From NCBI GenBank assembly GCA_900768515.1, contig CAAGDG010000095.1:1-26403 (forward strand): a DNA stretch of 26,403 nt, read 5' to 3'. The position numbers were made by a program, and so were the translations under genes. Each line of letters begins with the position of its first letter. The first letter of the stretch is position 1. The DNA is from Lentisphaeria bacterium (lineage in GTDB: Bacteria; Verrucomicrobiota; Lentisphaeria; Victivallales; Victivallaceae). This document shows, piece after piece, positions 15,428-23,365 of this stretch. A model generated the notes under the pieces. The model worked only from the letters and a program-made list of their open reading frames with translations. It did no database searches and had not been told where the DNA came from.

Positions 15428-16426
15428 TTACCATCCGCGTCCGGTGACCGGGAGCAGATCGAGCATGGTCAGAAGTCCGGTTCGTCCACACCCGGCGACC
15501 GCCCGGACCGCGTTAAGGGTGATGGCGCAGGTGCCCTGATCGCCGTTGACACCGCCCCGGATCGTGCTGTCCAATTCAGGTGTTCCCTCCAGATGAATCC
15601 GGTCGAATGACTCCGGTTCTCCGATCGCAGCCAGAAACTCCAGATGGATCACTTCGCGCTCCCCGATGAATCCGCGGCCGGACTGCCGGACGCCGCGCGC
15701 CTCCCCCGCCGCCACCGGAATCGCGCCGGGCAGCTGAAGCGCCTCTTCCGCAACCACCGGTTCAATCGATTCGGTCACCCGGTCGAGCTTCCAGCCGAGG
15801 GCGGCGGCGACAAAGTAGACCGATTCCGGCAACCCGACATGACGGAGCCGGCCGGCGGCCTTGTTCCGTTCAAATTCCGCGAGCGTCTGACCGGCGCCGA
15901 TCTTCTTCTGAAAGGCGGGACGGCGCGGCGCGGCGTTCTGAAAACGCTGAACATGGACATGCCGCACCTCCCCGGTCAATCCGGAGAGCGCCGCAACCAG
16001 GTAGTCCATCAGAAAACCGGGATTGATTCCGGTGCCGAGCACTGCGACTCCTCCGGCGCGGGCGGCGGCGTCGAGCCGGTCGGCCACCTCCGCATGGAGC
16101 GGACGGGGAAAGGCCAGCTCTTCGCAGGTGGTCGCGACCGGAATTCCGGCCCGCGCCAGCTCCTCGATCAAACCGGCGGCGGCGGCACAGTCGGAGACCG
16201 TGGTCACGACGGCCGCATCCGGGCGGACGCCAAGATCACCGAGCCGGTCGGCGACCGGAATCCCGGCGGCGGAACCGCCGGCTGCAATTCCGGCGTCAGC
16301 ACCGATCAGTTCCGGATTGCTGTCAAGTACGGCGACCACTTCCAGGTCGGGACGGCGGGCTGCCGTCCGGAACAGCATCCGGCCGATCTGACCGAATCCG
16401 CAGAGAAGAAGTTTCAAGTTTTGCAT
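15428..16426 (-). CDS. NAD(P)-dependent oxidoreductase, 2,4-diaminopentanoate dehydrogenase-like
   Basis: The 332-residue protein begins with a Rossmann fold (LLLCGFGQIGRML, G10-X-G12-X-X-G15, and D35 in VLDSN). It continues through VVTTVSDC to the conserved GTGINPGFLMDYL (about 132-144). This pattern belongs to the dihydrodipicolinate-reductase-like family that includes 2,4-diaminopentanoate dehydrogenase (Ord) of ornithine fermentation. No other ornithine-degradation genes (aminomutase, thiolase-like OrtAB) are in the window, so the substrate is open: an amine dehydrogenase acting on a diamino acid, or an unrelated relative. The ATG at 16426 has AAAGGA ten nucleotides upstream. It is probably cotranscribed with the DUF1848 gene. 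Confidence 0.75.
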   Translation of the reverse strand: MQNLKLLLCGFGQIGRMLFRTAARRPDLEVVAVLDSNPELIGADAGIAAGGSAAGIPVADRLGDLGVRPDAAVVTTVSDCAAAAGLIEELARAGIPVATTCEELAFPRPLHAEVADRLDAAARAGGVAVLGTGINPGFLMDYLVAALSGLTGEVRHVHVQRFQNAAPRRPAFQKKIGAGQTLAEFERNKAAGRLRHVGLPESVYFVAAALGWKLDRVTESIEPVVAEEALQLPGAIPVAAGEARGVRQSGRGFIGEREVIHLEFLAAIGEPESFDRIHLEGTPELDSTIRGGVNGDQGTCAITLNAVRAVAGCGRTGLLTMLDLLPVTGRGW

Positions 16427-16565
16427 CTGTCGAGAATCCTTTATTGAACGAAGTGGAAATCCGGAACGATCATCCGGACGAAAAGCTGTTTCTATAAAAT
16501 TCCATGGTGAAAAGCGAAAATCAACCCGGTTTTTCCGAAAAAAAGAAAAATATTTCCGGCGGCAT

Positions 16566-16594
16566 TTGCAAACCCCTCGAAGAAGCGCTATTTT
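16566..16594 (+). promoter_or_regulatory. Candidate rpsO promoter
   Basis: TTGCAA (16566-16571), 17 nt, TATTTT (16589-16594). It gives an untranslated leader of about 80 nt before the ATG at 16682. Confidence 0.65.
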
Positions 16595-16629
16595 ATGAAA
16601 TTCAACAACGGTTCAGGTGGTGCGCACGC

Positions 16630-16665
16630 TGTTGTCCGGTGCGCGCGGCTGCCGGACTCGCAACA
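16630..16665 (+). promoter_or_regulatory. Structured rpsO 5' leader (possible S15 autoregulatory site)
   Basis: TGTTG (16630-16634) pairs with CAACA (16661-16665), and TCCGG (16635-16639) with CCGGA (16652-16656), giving ten pairs with a 12-nt loop and a 4-nt one-sided bulge (16657-16660). It ends 17 nt before the start codon. S15 represses its own mRNA through varied leader structures in several phyla; a role here is inference. Confidence 0.45.
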
Positions 16666-16681
16666 AGAGAAGGATGGAAAA

Positions 16682-16951
16682 ATGGACAAGGCTCAGAGAA
16701 CGGAAATCATTAAGAAGTTCGCCCGCAAAGAGGGAGACACCGGTTCGCCGGAAGTGCAGATCGCGCTCCTCAGCGCCCGGATCAACGAGCTGACCGAGCA
16801 TCTTAAAGCGAACTTCAAAGATCACAGCACCCGCCGCGGACTGCTGGCGATGGTCAGCCTCCGCAAGAAGCTTCTCGCCTATCTCGCCCGTGAAAACCGT
16901 GCGAAATACCTGGAGATCACCGATTCCCTCGGAATCCGCCGCACGAAATAA
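16682..16951 (+). CDS. rpsO: 30S ribosomal protein S15
   Basis: This 89-residue protein has the exact family length. It shows TGSPEVQIALLSARI (20-34), the KDHSTRRGLLAMVSLRKKLL block (46-65) that binds the 16S rRNA central-domain three-way junction, and a basic end. S15 is a primary binder in platform assembly. The start is ATG at 16682 with AAGGA upstream. A single-gene transcript is likely: it has its own promoter, a structured leader and a strong terminator. The usual bacterial neighbour pnp is absent here. Confidence 0.98.
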   Translation: MDKAQRTEIIKKFARKEGDTGSPEVQIALLSARINELTEHLKANFKDHSTRRGLLAMVSLRKKLLAYLARENRAKYLEITDSLGIRRTK

Positions 16952-16964
16952 GATTCACGGTCAC

Positions 16965-17008
16965 GGTACAAAAAAAGCGGAGGTCGTCGCCTCCGCTTTT
17001 TTTGTACC
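16965..17008 (+). terminator. rpsO intrinsic terminator (bidirectional)
   Basis: A perfect 19-bp stem: the core GCGGAGG (16977-16983) pairs with CCTCCGC (16990-16996) around a 6-nt loop, and the flanks GGTAC-A7 (16965-16976) pair with T7-GTACC (16997-17008). The T7 run serves rpsO; the A7 on the other side would also serve minus-strand transcripts. Confidence 0.95.
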
Positions 17009-17040
17009 TTTTTCATCGGGCGATCTTCTTTTCAAAACAT

Positions 17041-17081
17041 AAAAAACCGGGAGGCGGAGAAGATTTTCCTCCGCCTCCCGG
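17041..17081 (-). terminator. lacZ intrinsic terminator
   Basis: On the minus strand a perfect 13-bp GC-rich stem (17069-17081 with 17047-17059, 9-nt loop) is followed by six U residues (17041-17046). It begins 27 bp after the lacZ stop. Confidence 0.93.
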
Positions 17082-17107
17082 AATCGCCGGAAGCCGTTTG
17101 CCGCCTG

Positions 17108-20100
17108 TTATTCCGCAGCAAGCGTGAGCGTGAAACCGAAGGAGTACGCCTTCTTTTCCACCTCGTATTCTGGCCGGGTCTGCGGACCGCAGGAACCGGT
17201 TCCGAGTCCGCGCTGGCGGCAGTCGATGGTGACCACCGTCTGCGGCCGCGCCTGAAGCTCCTCGTTGTGGAACGCGGCAAAGAGATCGTTCGCGGTGTAG
17301 TGGCTCACCCCGAACTCAAACCGGGATTCCGCGGCGAACCGCATCCGGACGCCGTTGCCGGAGAGCGAGAAGCGGCGGACATCGGTGTGGTTGCCGTTCT
17401 CCTGCGGCAGGATGTACCAGCAGTAGTTTTCCGCCACCGTGGAGCGGTATTCTCCGACGAAGGTGGAACGATTGCGGTCGATGTAGTTTTCATGCGGACC
17501 GCGGCCGAACCATTCAAACGCCTCAAATCCCGGCGCGGTCAGGCATTCGACCCCGACCCGCGGCAGGCTCGGAAAACTCTCCGGAATCCGGTAGGAGTGC
17601 GCAAAGTGCAGCGCCCCGTCCGCCGTGAACCGGATCGTCTGAGTGAAACGCAGCAGCGCCGCGGGATCGCTGCCGGCGAACGCCTGCTCGATCTCAACCA
17701 GAGCGGCCCCCTCTTCCGTCTTCACCCGGCAGGCGGCCTCCACCCGTTTGAGCCGGTCGATGCCGGCGGCAAGCCACTGGCCCATCGGCTTATCCTTCTG
17801 CCCCGTCCAGCCCCGGATTCCGTCGTTGTCGGTGCAGGCCCGGAAGATGTTGCAGCCGGGAAGCGTTTCGAGCACGCGTTTCCCCTGGAAATTCACTTCG
17901 CCGTCCCCCTCCGCATTCAGCGCGAGTTCGACTCCGGCAGCGCTCAGCCGCCAGCCGCCGCCGACCGTCTCGACCGCGACCCGCCCGGCCGGCGCCGCCG
18001 CGGGAGCAAACGGACGCACCGGGAAGCAGCCGGTCACCTCGATCTGATCCTCCGCCATCACGGTTCCGGCGGGCGCCCAGGCGGTCGCTTCACGCAGCGC
18101 GAAACGGAAGTGGAGGAAAAGTTCGTCTCCGACCTCAATTTCAAACCGTTCAATCGGCAGCACCTCCTTGCGGAAGGCGCCGGGGGAAATCCCGCAGTCC
18201 AGCTCTCCGGACCGGACCGGCTCACCGTTGCATTCGAGCACCCACTCTCCACGGAAAATTGAGCCGGATGTAAAATCCATCCGGTTGCGGACCCGGAACT
18301 CGAAGGCGTCGAGCCGGTGCGCTTCGACCTTGATCGGCTGGGCAAGATGACGGAACTCCAGCAGCACCGCGTGGGGCCGCCGTTCCGGATCGATCATGCC
18401 GTTGCAACAGAAGTCAAAGTCGTGAACCTTCTCTCCGAAGTCGCCGCCGTAAGCCAGGAACTCCCGGCCGTCCGGGCCTTTCTTGTACAACCCCTGGTCG
18501 ATCCAGTCCCAGATGAAACCGCCCTGCAGTCCCGGCATGCTCCAGAAGAGGTCCCAGTAGTCGCAGAGGCTGCCGCCGGAGTTGCCCATCGCGTGCGAAT
18601 ACTCGCAGGGAATCACCGGACGATCGGCACGGGGGTCGGAGGCGTACGCGATGATCTCCTCCAGCGGCGGATACATCGGATTGACGAAAGCGTTCTCCTC
18701 TTTGAATCCGCCGATCCAATCCCTCTGCCCCTGATGCCAGAAGAGCTTGGTCTCGCCCTCGTGGTGGATGATCCGGGTGCGGTCAAGCGCACGGATCGCG
18801 GCAATCGCGGCAAGATGGTTCTCTCCGTTGCCGGACTCATTTCCGAGCGACCAGCCGAAAATGCAAACGTGGGAACGGTCGCGCAGAACCATCCGCTCGC
18901 TGCGGGCGACGATCGCCGTCTTCCAGCGCGGATCGCGGCAGAGGGTCGGATAGTTCGCGTGCGCCTCGAAGTTGGCCTCGTCCAGCACGTAGATGCCGTA
19001 CTCGTCGCAGAGATCGTACCAGCGGTGGTCGTTGGGATAGTGACTGGTGCGGACCGCGTTGAAATTGTTGGCTTTGAGCAACCGGATATCGGCCATCATC
19101 GTTTCGAGCGACAACGTCTTTCCGGTACGCGGATCGTGTTCGTGCCGGTTGACGCCGCGGATCAGCACCCGCTTGCCGTTGAAAAGCAGATCCTGACCGG
19201 CAAGTTCAATGTGCCGGAAACCAACCCGGCGGACCCGGCGGTCGAGAAGCTCCTCCCCCGCCCGGAGTTCGAGCTCCAGCGTGTAGAGATCAGGCTGTTC
19301 GGCCGACCACGGCTTCACCGCCGGAATTTCCGCTTCGATCACCGTCCGGTAGTTGTCGTGCCGGAAACGGCAGCTGACAATCTTTTCTCCGCGCCAGACC
19401 TCCCCGCCGTCGGCATCCAGCAGCCGGGCGGAAACGGTGAAGTCCTGTTCCGGCCCCCGGATGCCGTTGACGCCGCCCACCTGTTTCAGGAAAAAAGCCA
19501 CATCCATGCCGAGCCGGATCTCCACGCGCAGCAGCCCCCGGCCGGAACCGACATCGAGATCGCCGTTGGAAAAGATGTCCGCAAAATAGCTCTCGCGGGT
19601 GGCGTAAAGGTAGACGCTCCGGTAGATGCCGGCCATCCACCACTGGTCCTGGTCCTCGATATAGCTGGAGTCGGACCAGCGGATCACCCTGCACGCCAGA
19701 ACGTTCTCTCCGTCGAAATCGAGCGCCGGCGTCAGTTCAAATTCCGACGGCAGCCGGGTATCCTTGCCGAGCCCGATGAATTTGCCGTTGCAGTAGACCT
19801 CGAGGCAGCTCTCGGCCGCGCCGACGTGAATCACCACCCGGCGGCCGCGCCACGACTCCGGGACCCGGAAACTCCGGCGGTAGAGGCCGGTCGGGTTTTC
19901 CTCCGGCACCAGCGGCGGCTGGTTGTCGAACGGCATCTGAACGTTGGTGTAGATCGGAATATCCCCCTTGTCCTGACACGTCCAGTTGGACGGCACCGGA
20001 ATCGTCCCCCATCCGGCATCGTCGAAGCCGGGTTCGGCAAACGTTTCGGGGACTTCCGCGACCGAACCGCAGAGCATGAATTTCCACTCCCCGTCCAGGG

Positions 20101-20230
20101 AGAGTTTCAACGGCGATGTCTCAGGGCATTTCCCGAACTCCGCCACCGGGATTCCCGCGTTGGCCATCGGAAGACGGTTGATCTCCTGAAGTTCCGGCAG
20201 CTGATAGAATTCCTTTACCACGTTCCACAT
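17108..20230 (-). CDS. lacZ: Beta-galactosidase, glycoside hydrolase family 2
   Basis: This 1040-residue protein has the full five-domain LacZ layout: a jelly-roll start with LDGEWKF (45-51) and PSNWTCQDKGDIPIYTNV (80-97), a GH2 TIM barrel from about 350, and a C-terminal small-chain domain with WFGRGPHENYIDRN. The acid/base E465 is in GWSLGNESGNGENH and the nucleophile E543 in PVIPCEYSHAMGNSGG. Both match the E. coli E461 and E537 contexts. No signal peptide is seen, so it acts in the cytoplasm on imported lactose or other beta-galactosides. AGGTGA lies eight nucleotides before the ATG at 20230. It is transcribed alone, with its own promoter and terminator; no permease or LacI-type gene is in the window. 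True substrate could be a host-glycan or plant galactoside. Confidence 0.95.
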   Translation of the reverse strand: MWNVVKEFYQLPELQEINRLPMANAGIPVAEFGKCPETSPLKLSLDGEWKFMLCGSVAEVPETFAEPGFDDAGWGTIPVPSNWTCQDKGDIPIYTNVQMPFDNQPPLVPEENPTGLYRRSFRVPESWRGRRVVIHVGAAESCLEVYCNGKFIGLGKDTRLPSEFELTPALDFDGENVLACRVIRWSDSSYIEDQDQWWMAGIYRSVYLYATRESYFADIFSNGDLDVGSGRGLLRVEIRLGMDVAFFLKQVGGVNGIRGPEQDFTVSARLLDADGGEVWRGEKIVSCRFRHDNYRTVIEAEIPAVKPWSAEQPDLYTLELELRAGEELLDRRVRRVGFRHIELAGQDLLFNGKRVLIRGVNRHEHDPRTGKTLSLETMMADIRLLKANNFNAVRTSHYPNDHRWYDLCDEYGIYVLDEANFEAHANYPTLCRDPRWKTAIVARSERMVLRDRSHVCIFGWSLGNESGNGENHLAAIAAIRALDRTRIIHHEGETKLFWHQGQRDWIGGFKEENAFVNPMYPPLEEIIAYASDPRADRPVIPCEYSHAMGNSGGSLCDYWDLFWSMPGLQGGFIWDWIDQGLYKKGPDGREFLAYGGDFGEKVHDFDFCCNGMIDPERRPHAVLLEFRHLAQPIKVEAHRLDAFEFRVRNRMDFTSGSIFRGEWVLECNGEPVRSGELDCGISPGAFRKEVLPIERFEIEVGDELFLHFRFALREATAWAPAGTVMAEDQIEVTGCFPVRPFAPAAAPAGRVAVETVGGGWRLSAAGVELALNAEGDGEVNFQGKRVLETLPGCNIFRACTDNDGIRGWTGQKDKPMGQWLAAGIDRLKRVEAACRVKTEEGAALVEIEQAFAGSDPAALLRFTQTIRFTADGALHFAHSYRIPESFPSLPRVGVECLTAPGFEAFEWFGRGPHENYIDRNRSTFVGEYRSTVAENYCWYILPQENGNHTDVRRFSLSGNGVRMRFAAESRFEFGVSHYTANDLFAAFHNEELQARPQTVVTIDCRQRGLGTGSCGPQTRPEYEVEKKAYSFGFTLTLAAE

Positions 20231-20313
20231 TATTCTTCACCTGAAATAACTTGTTTTACCTACCCGTATCCCCTTCCTGTTCCGACCGAAAAAGGGAACC
20301 GTCATGTATAATG

Positions 20314-20341
20314 AATATATCACGCCGGGAAAGCATTGCAA
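20314..20341 (-). promoter_or_regulatory. Candidate lacZ promoter
   Basis: On the minus strand TTGCAA (20336-20341), 16 nt, TATATT (20314-20319). It leaves an untranslated leader of about 75 nt. No clear operator repeat was found around it. Confidence 0.55.
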
Positions 20342-20394
20342 ATCGTTTCCCCGCGCCGTTGCGGAGAAATTCAGCGCTTTCCCGGACTCGGGAT

Positions 20395-20423
20395 TTGCCG
20401 AAACCGGTTTCCCGGGCTATATT
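20395..20423 (+). promoter_or_regulatory. Candidate aconitase promoter
   Basis: TTGCCG (20395-20400), 17 nt, TATATT (20418-20423), about 43 nt before the start codon. It is divergent from the lacZ promoter, with the two -35 boxes 53 bp apart. Confidence 0.6.
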
Positions 20424-20472
20424 ACTTTTTGAAAACAGCTGCAAACGCAATTCCTACCGAATGGAGAATTTT

Positions 20473-22413
20473 ATGGCAAAGGGCACCGTCGTCCAGAAAA
20501 TCATCGAATCCCACTACGTTTCCGGAAACCGCGAAGCCGGGCAGCCGGTCGCCATCCGGATCGACCAGACTCTGACGCAGGACGCCACCGGCACCATGGC
20601 CTACCTCGAACTGGAAGCCATGAACGTGCCGCAGGTCAAAACTGAACTTTCAGTCTCCTACGTCGATCACAACATGATGCAGAACGGTCCGGAGAACCGC
20701 AACGACCACCTCTATCTGCAGAGCGTGGCCGCCGCCAAGGGCGTCCGCTTTTCGCCCCCCGGCAACGGAATCTGCCACCAGCTTCACCTCGAACGGTTCG
20801 GTATTCCCGGCAAAACCCTGATCGGCTCCGACAGCCACACGCCGACCGGCGGCGGCATCGGCATGCTCGCAATCGGCGCCGGCGGACTCGATGTCGCGCT
20901 GGCGATGGCCGGAAAACCGTTCCGGATCCCCTATCCCAAGGTGATCGGCGTCAAACTGACCAACCGGCTGTCGCCCTGGTGCGCGGCCAAGGATGTGATC
21001 CTGAAACTGCTCTCCATCCTGACCACCAAGGGCAACGTCGGTTCGATCGTCGAATACTTCGGTCCCGGTGTCTCCTCCCTGAGCGTTCCGCAGCGGGCCA
21101 CGATCACCAACATGGGTGCGGAACTCGGAGTGACCACCAGCGTCTTCCCCTCCGACGAATCGACCCGGCAGTTCCTGGAAGCGCAGGGGCGGGGCGGGGA
21201 TTTCACCGCGCTGGCCGCCGACGCCGACGCCGAATACGATCAGGTCATTGAAATCGACCTGGCCGAAGTCGTTCCGCTGGCCGCCTGTCCTTCCAGTCCG
21301 GACAATGTCAAGTCGATCGCCGAACTGGCCGGAATCAAAGTCAACCAGGTCATCATCGGAAGCTGCACCAATTCAAGTTACCGTGATCTGGCGATGGTGG
21401 CCCGGGTGCTCAAAGGACGGCAGGTCCATCCGGCGGTCACACTTTCGATCGCTCCCGGCAGCCGGCAGGTGCTCGAAATGCTTTCGCGCAACGGCATGCT
21501 CGCCGACATTATCGGCGCCGGCGCGCGAATCCTCGAAACCGGCTGCGGTCCCTGCATCGGCCAGGGCCAGAGTCCGGCCGACGACACCGTCTCGGTGCGG
21601 ACGTTCAACCGGAACTTCGCGGGGCGGACCGGCACCAAGGGGGACCAGGCCTATCTGGTCAGTCCGGAAACCGCGGTCGCGGTGGCGCTGACCGGCGAAT
21701 TCATCGACCCGCGCAAACTCGCCGGGGTCGAATATCCCGAGATCGCCAACCCGGAACACTTTCTGATCAACGACAACATGATCCGAATGCCCGGAGGTGA
21801 CGGCGAAATCATCCGCAAGCGCACCATCGGCGCGCCGCCGGTCAACACCCCGCTGCCGGATGAGATCGACGGCGAAGTCGTGATCAAGGTCGGCGACAAG
21901 ATCACCACCGACCACATCATGCCGGCGGGAATCCACCTGAAGCTGCGCAGCAACATTCCGGCCTATTCGAAGGTGGTGTTCGAATGTTTCAACGAACCCG
22001 GCAAACCGACCTTCGCGGAGCGGGCCGCCGCGGTGCGCGACGCCGGACGCGCCGGCGTGATCGTCGGCCGCGACAGCTACGGACAGGGATCCAGCCGCGA
22101 ACACGCGGCGATCTGTCCGATGTACCTTGGCGTCAAGGTGGTGGCCGCCCTCGCAATCGAACGGATTCACAGCGCCAACCTGGTCAATTTCGGAATCGTT
22201 CCGCTGACCTTCGCCGACCCGGCCGACTACGATGCGATCGACGAAAAGGATGCTCTGCTCTTCCACGGCCTGCGCGGGCAGCTCGCGGTCGGACAACCGG
22301 TGGTCGGCACCCTCCGCAAGGCGGACGGCTCCACCCGGGAGATCCGTTTCAACCACCGGCTCTCCGCGGAGGACATCCGGATCATCCTTGCCGGCGGCAT
22401 GTTGAACTGCTGA
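20473..22413 (+). CDS. Aconitate hydratase (short monomeric type)
   Basis: This 646-residue [4Fe-4S] enzyme interconverts citrate and isocitrate. Cluster cysteines are C298 (IGSCTNSSYRD) and C358/C361 (GCGPCIGQG). Substrate-loop motifs include LIGSDSHTPTGGGIG (117-130), KITTDHIMPAG (476-486) and GRDSYGQGSSREHA (532-545). It is shorter than AcnA (about 890) or AcnB (about 865), and matches the about 640-residue type of clostridia and some delta-proteobacteria, with the swivel domain at the C-terminus. Homoaconitase or 2-methylaconitate activity is a lesser possibility. The ATG at 20473 has GGAGA six nucleotides upstream; an in-frame ATG four codons earlier lacks one. ung follows after 7 bp. 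No isocitrate dehydrogenase or citrate synthase is in the window. Confidence 0.93.
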   Translation: MAKGTVVQKIIESHYVSGNREAGQPVAIRIDQTLTQDATGTMAYLELEAMNVPQVKTELSVSYVDHNMMQNGPENRNDHLYLQSVAAAKGVRFSPPGNGICHQLHLERFGIPGKTLIGSDSHTPTGGGIGMLAIGAGGLDVALAMAGKPFRIPYPKVIGVKLTNRLSPWCAAKDVILKLLSILTTKGNVGSIVEYFGPGVSSLSVPQRATITNMGAELGVTTSVFPSDESTRQFLEAQGRGGDFTALAADADAEYDQVIEIDLAEVVPLAACPSSPDNVKSIAELAGIKVNQVIIGSCTNSSYRDLAMVARVLKGRQVHPAVTLSIAPGSRQVLEMLSRNGMLADIIGAGARILETGCGPCIGQGQSPADDTVSVRTFNRNFAGRTGTKGDQAYLVSPETAVAVALTGEFIDPRKLAGVEYPEIANPEHFLINDNMIRMPGGDGEIIRKRTIGAPPVNTPLPDEIDGEVVIKVGDKITTDHIMPAGIHLKLRSNIPAYSKVVFECFNEPGKPTFAERAAAVRDAGRAGVIVGRDSYGQGSSREHAAICPMYLGVKVVAALAIERIHSANLVNFGIVPLTFADPADYDAIDEKDALLFHGLRGQLAVGQPVVGTLRKADGSTREIRFNHRLSAEDIRIILAGGMLNC

Positions 22414-22420
22414 GGCATGG

Positions 22421-23077
22421 ATGGAACAGCTTCCGGAAGCGTGGCGCTCCTTCCTGGCCGGACGGTATGACGCCGCCCTACTGGCACAAACCCTCCGCCG
22501 GGTGGAGGAGGAACGCGCTGCCGGAACCGTCTTTCCTCCGGAAGGAGAAGTGTTTCGCGCCCTCCGGCTGACGCCGCCCGGCGAGGTCCGGGTGGTGCTG
22601 CTCGGCCAGGACCCCTACCACGATGACGGTCAGGCGCAGGGTCTGGCCTTCTCGGTGCCGGCCGGAGTCCGGTTTCCGCCGAGCCTGCGGAACATCTTCA
22701 AAGAGTACGCCGCCGACCTCGGACGACCGGTTCCGAAATCGGGTTCGCTCGAAGGATGGGCGCGGGGAGGGGTGCTCCTGCTCAACAGTGTGCTGACCGT
22801 TCGCGCCCACGCCGCCGCCAGCCATGCGAAATTCGGCTGGCAGCAATTGACCGACGCCGTGATCGCCGCGCTCAGCGAACGCGCTCCGGAACCTCTGGTC
22901 TTTCTGCTCTGGGGAAATTTTGCAATCGCCAAGCGGCCGCTGATCGATGAAAACCGCCATACGGTCATCGCGGGGGTCCACCCCTCGCCGCTCTCCGCCT
23001 CGCGCGGATTCTTCGGAAGCCGCCCCTTCTCCCGGGCGGAACAGGCGCTCACCAACTGGCGCTGGCCGGAGTTGTAA
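22421..23077 (+). CDS. ung: Uracil-DNA glycosylase, family 1
   Basis: The 218-residue enzyme removes uracil from DNA in base-excision repair. It carries the water-activating motif GQDPYH (62-67, catalytic D64), LLNSVLTV (120-127), WGNFA (164-168) and the minor-groove loop HPSPLSA (187-193, catalytic H187). Length is typical. TGAGG lies five nucleotides before the ATG, overlapping the aconitase stop codon, so translation is coupled to aconitase; the pairing looks like operon convenience and not shared function. It converges on the sigma factor gene across a 270-bp repeat-bearing gap. Confidence 0.97.
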   Translation: MEQLPEAWRSFLAGRYDAALLAQTLRRVEEERAAGTVFPPEGEVFRALRLTPPGEVRVVLLGQDPYHDDGQAQGLAFSVPAGVRFPPSLRNIFKEYAADLGRPVPKSGSLEGWARGGVLLLNSVLTVRAHAAASHAKFGWQQLTDAVIAALSERAPEPLVFLLWGNFAIAKRPLIDENRHTVIAGVHPSPLSASRGFFGSRPFSRAEQALTNWRWPEL

Positions 23078-23095
23078 CACTGCGAAAAGAAGCCC

Positions 23096-23128
23096 CCCTC
23101 CCCGGATACAGCTCCGGAAAAGAGAGGG
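23096..23128. terminator. Possible terminator between ung and the sigma factor gene
   Basis: CCGGA (23102-23106) pairs with TCCGG (23113-23117) around 6 nt, and outside it CCCTC (23096-23100) pairs with GAGGG (23124-23128). No U run follows on the plus strand. On the minus strand GGGGCTTCTTTT follows, so it may weakly end minus-strand transcripts. Low certainty. Confidence 0.3.
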
Positions 23129-23180
23129 TTCCTGTCGAAATCGGATGCCCGGGGCGCTGCGTCGTGCTGCGGAATCAACG

Positions 23181-23365
23181 GCCAATCAGAAACAAGTCAC
23201 GCCCCCCGGAAGATCAATCGGCGGCGAATCCGCCCCGCCAATCAGAAACGAATCGAACCCGCCCCCGGTTCCGAACCAGTCTCTGAAGAAGGTCCGCCCT
23301 CGGCAAACCCGGCCCCGCCAATCAGAAACGGATCGCCCCCCGGAAGATCAATCGGCGGCGAATCC
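23181..23365. repeat. Small tandem repeat cluster duplicating the 3' end of the sigma factor gene
   Basis: An identical 32-bp direct repeat occurs at 23200-23231 and 23334-23365. The second copy contains the last codons and the stop codon of the sigma factor gene. A 13-bp element, GCCAATCAGAAAC, occurs three times: 23181-23193, 23237-23249 and 23317-23329. Read on the minus strand the order is gene end, 13-mer, about 67 bp diverged unit, 13-mer, copied gene end, 13-mer. It looks like a tandem duplication of the 3' end of the gene and its trailer. Confidence 0.88.

Noticed and set aside
18317..20311. Long 664-codon plus-strand open frame opposite lacZ
   Set aside because: Same shadow effect; the composition is typical of the antisense of a GC-rich gene and lacZ is complete on the other strand.
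20231..20472. lac-type operator or catabolite site between lacZ and the aconitase gene
   Set aside because: I found no convincing palindrome of operator length there apart from the self-complementary TTGCAA used as a -35 box.
23181..23329. Three 13-bp repeats as a CRISPR array
   Set aside because: Repeats are too short, spacing is irregular (43 and 67 bp between copies), and no cas genes are present.
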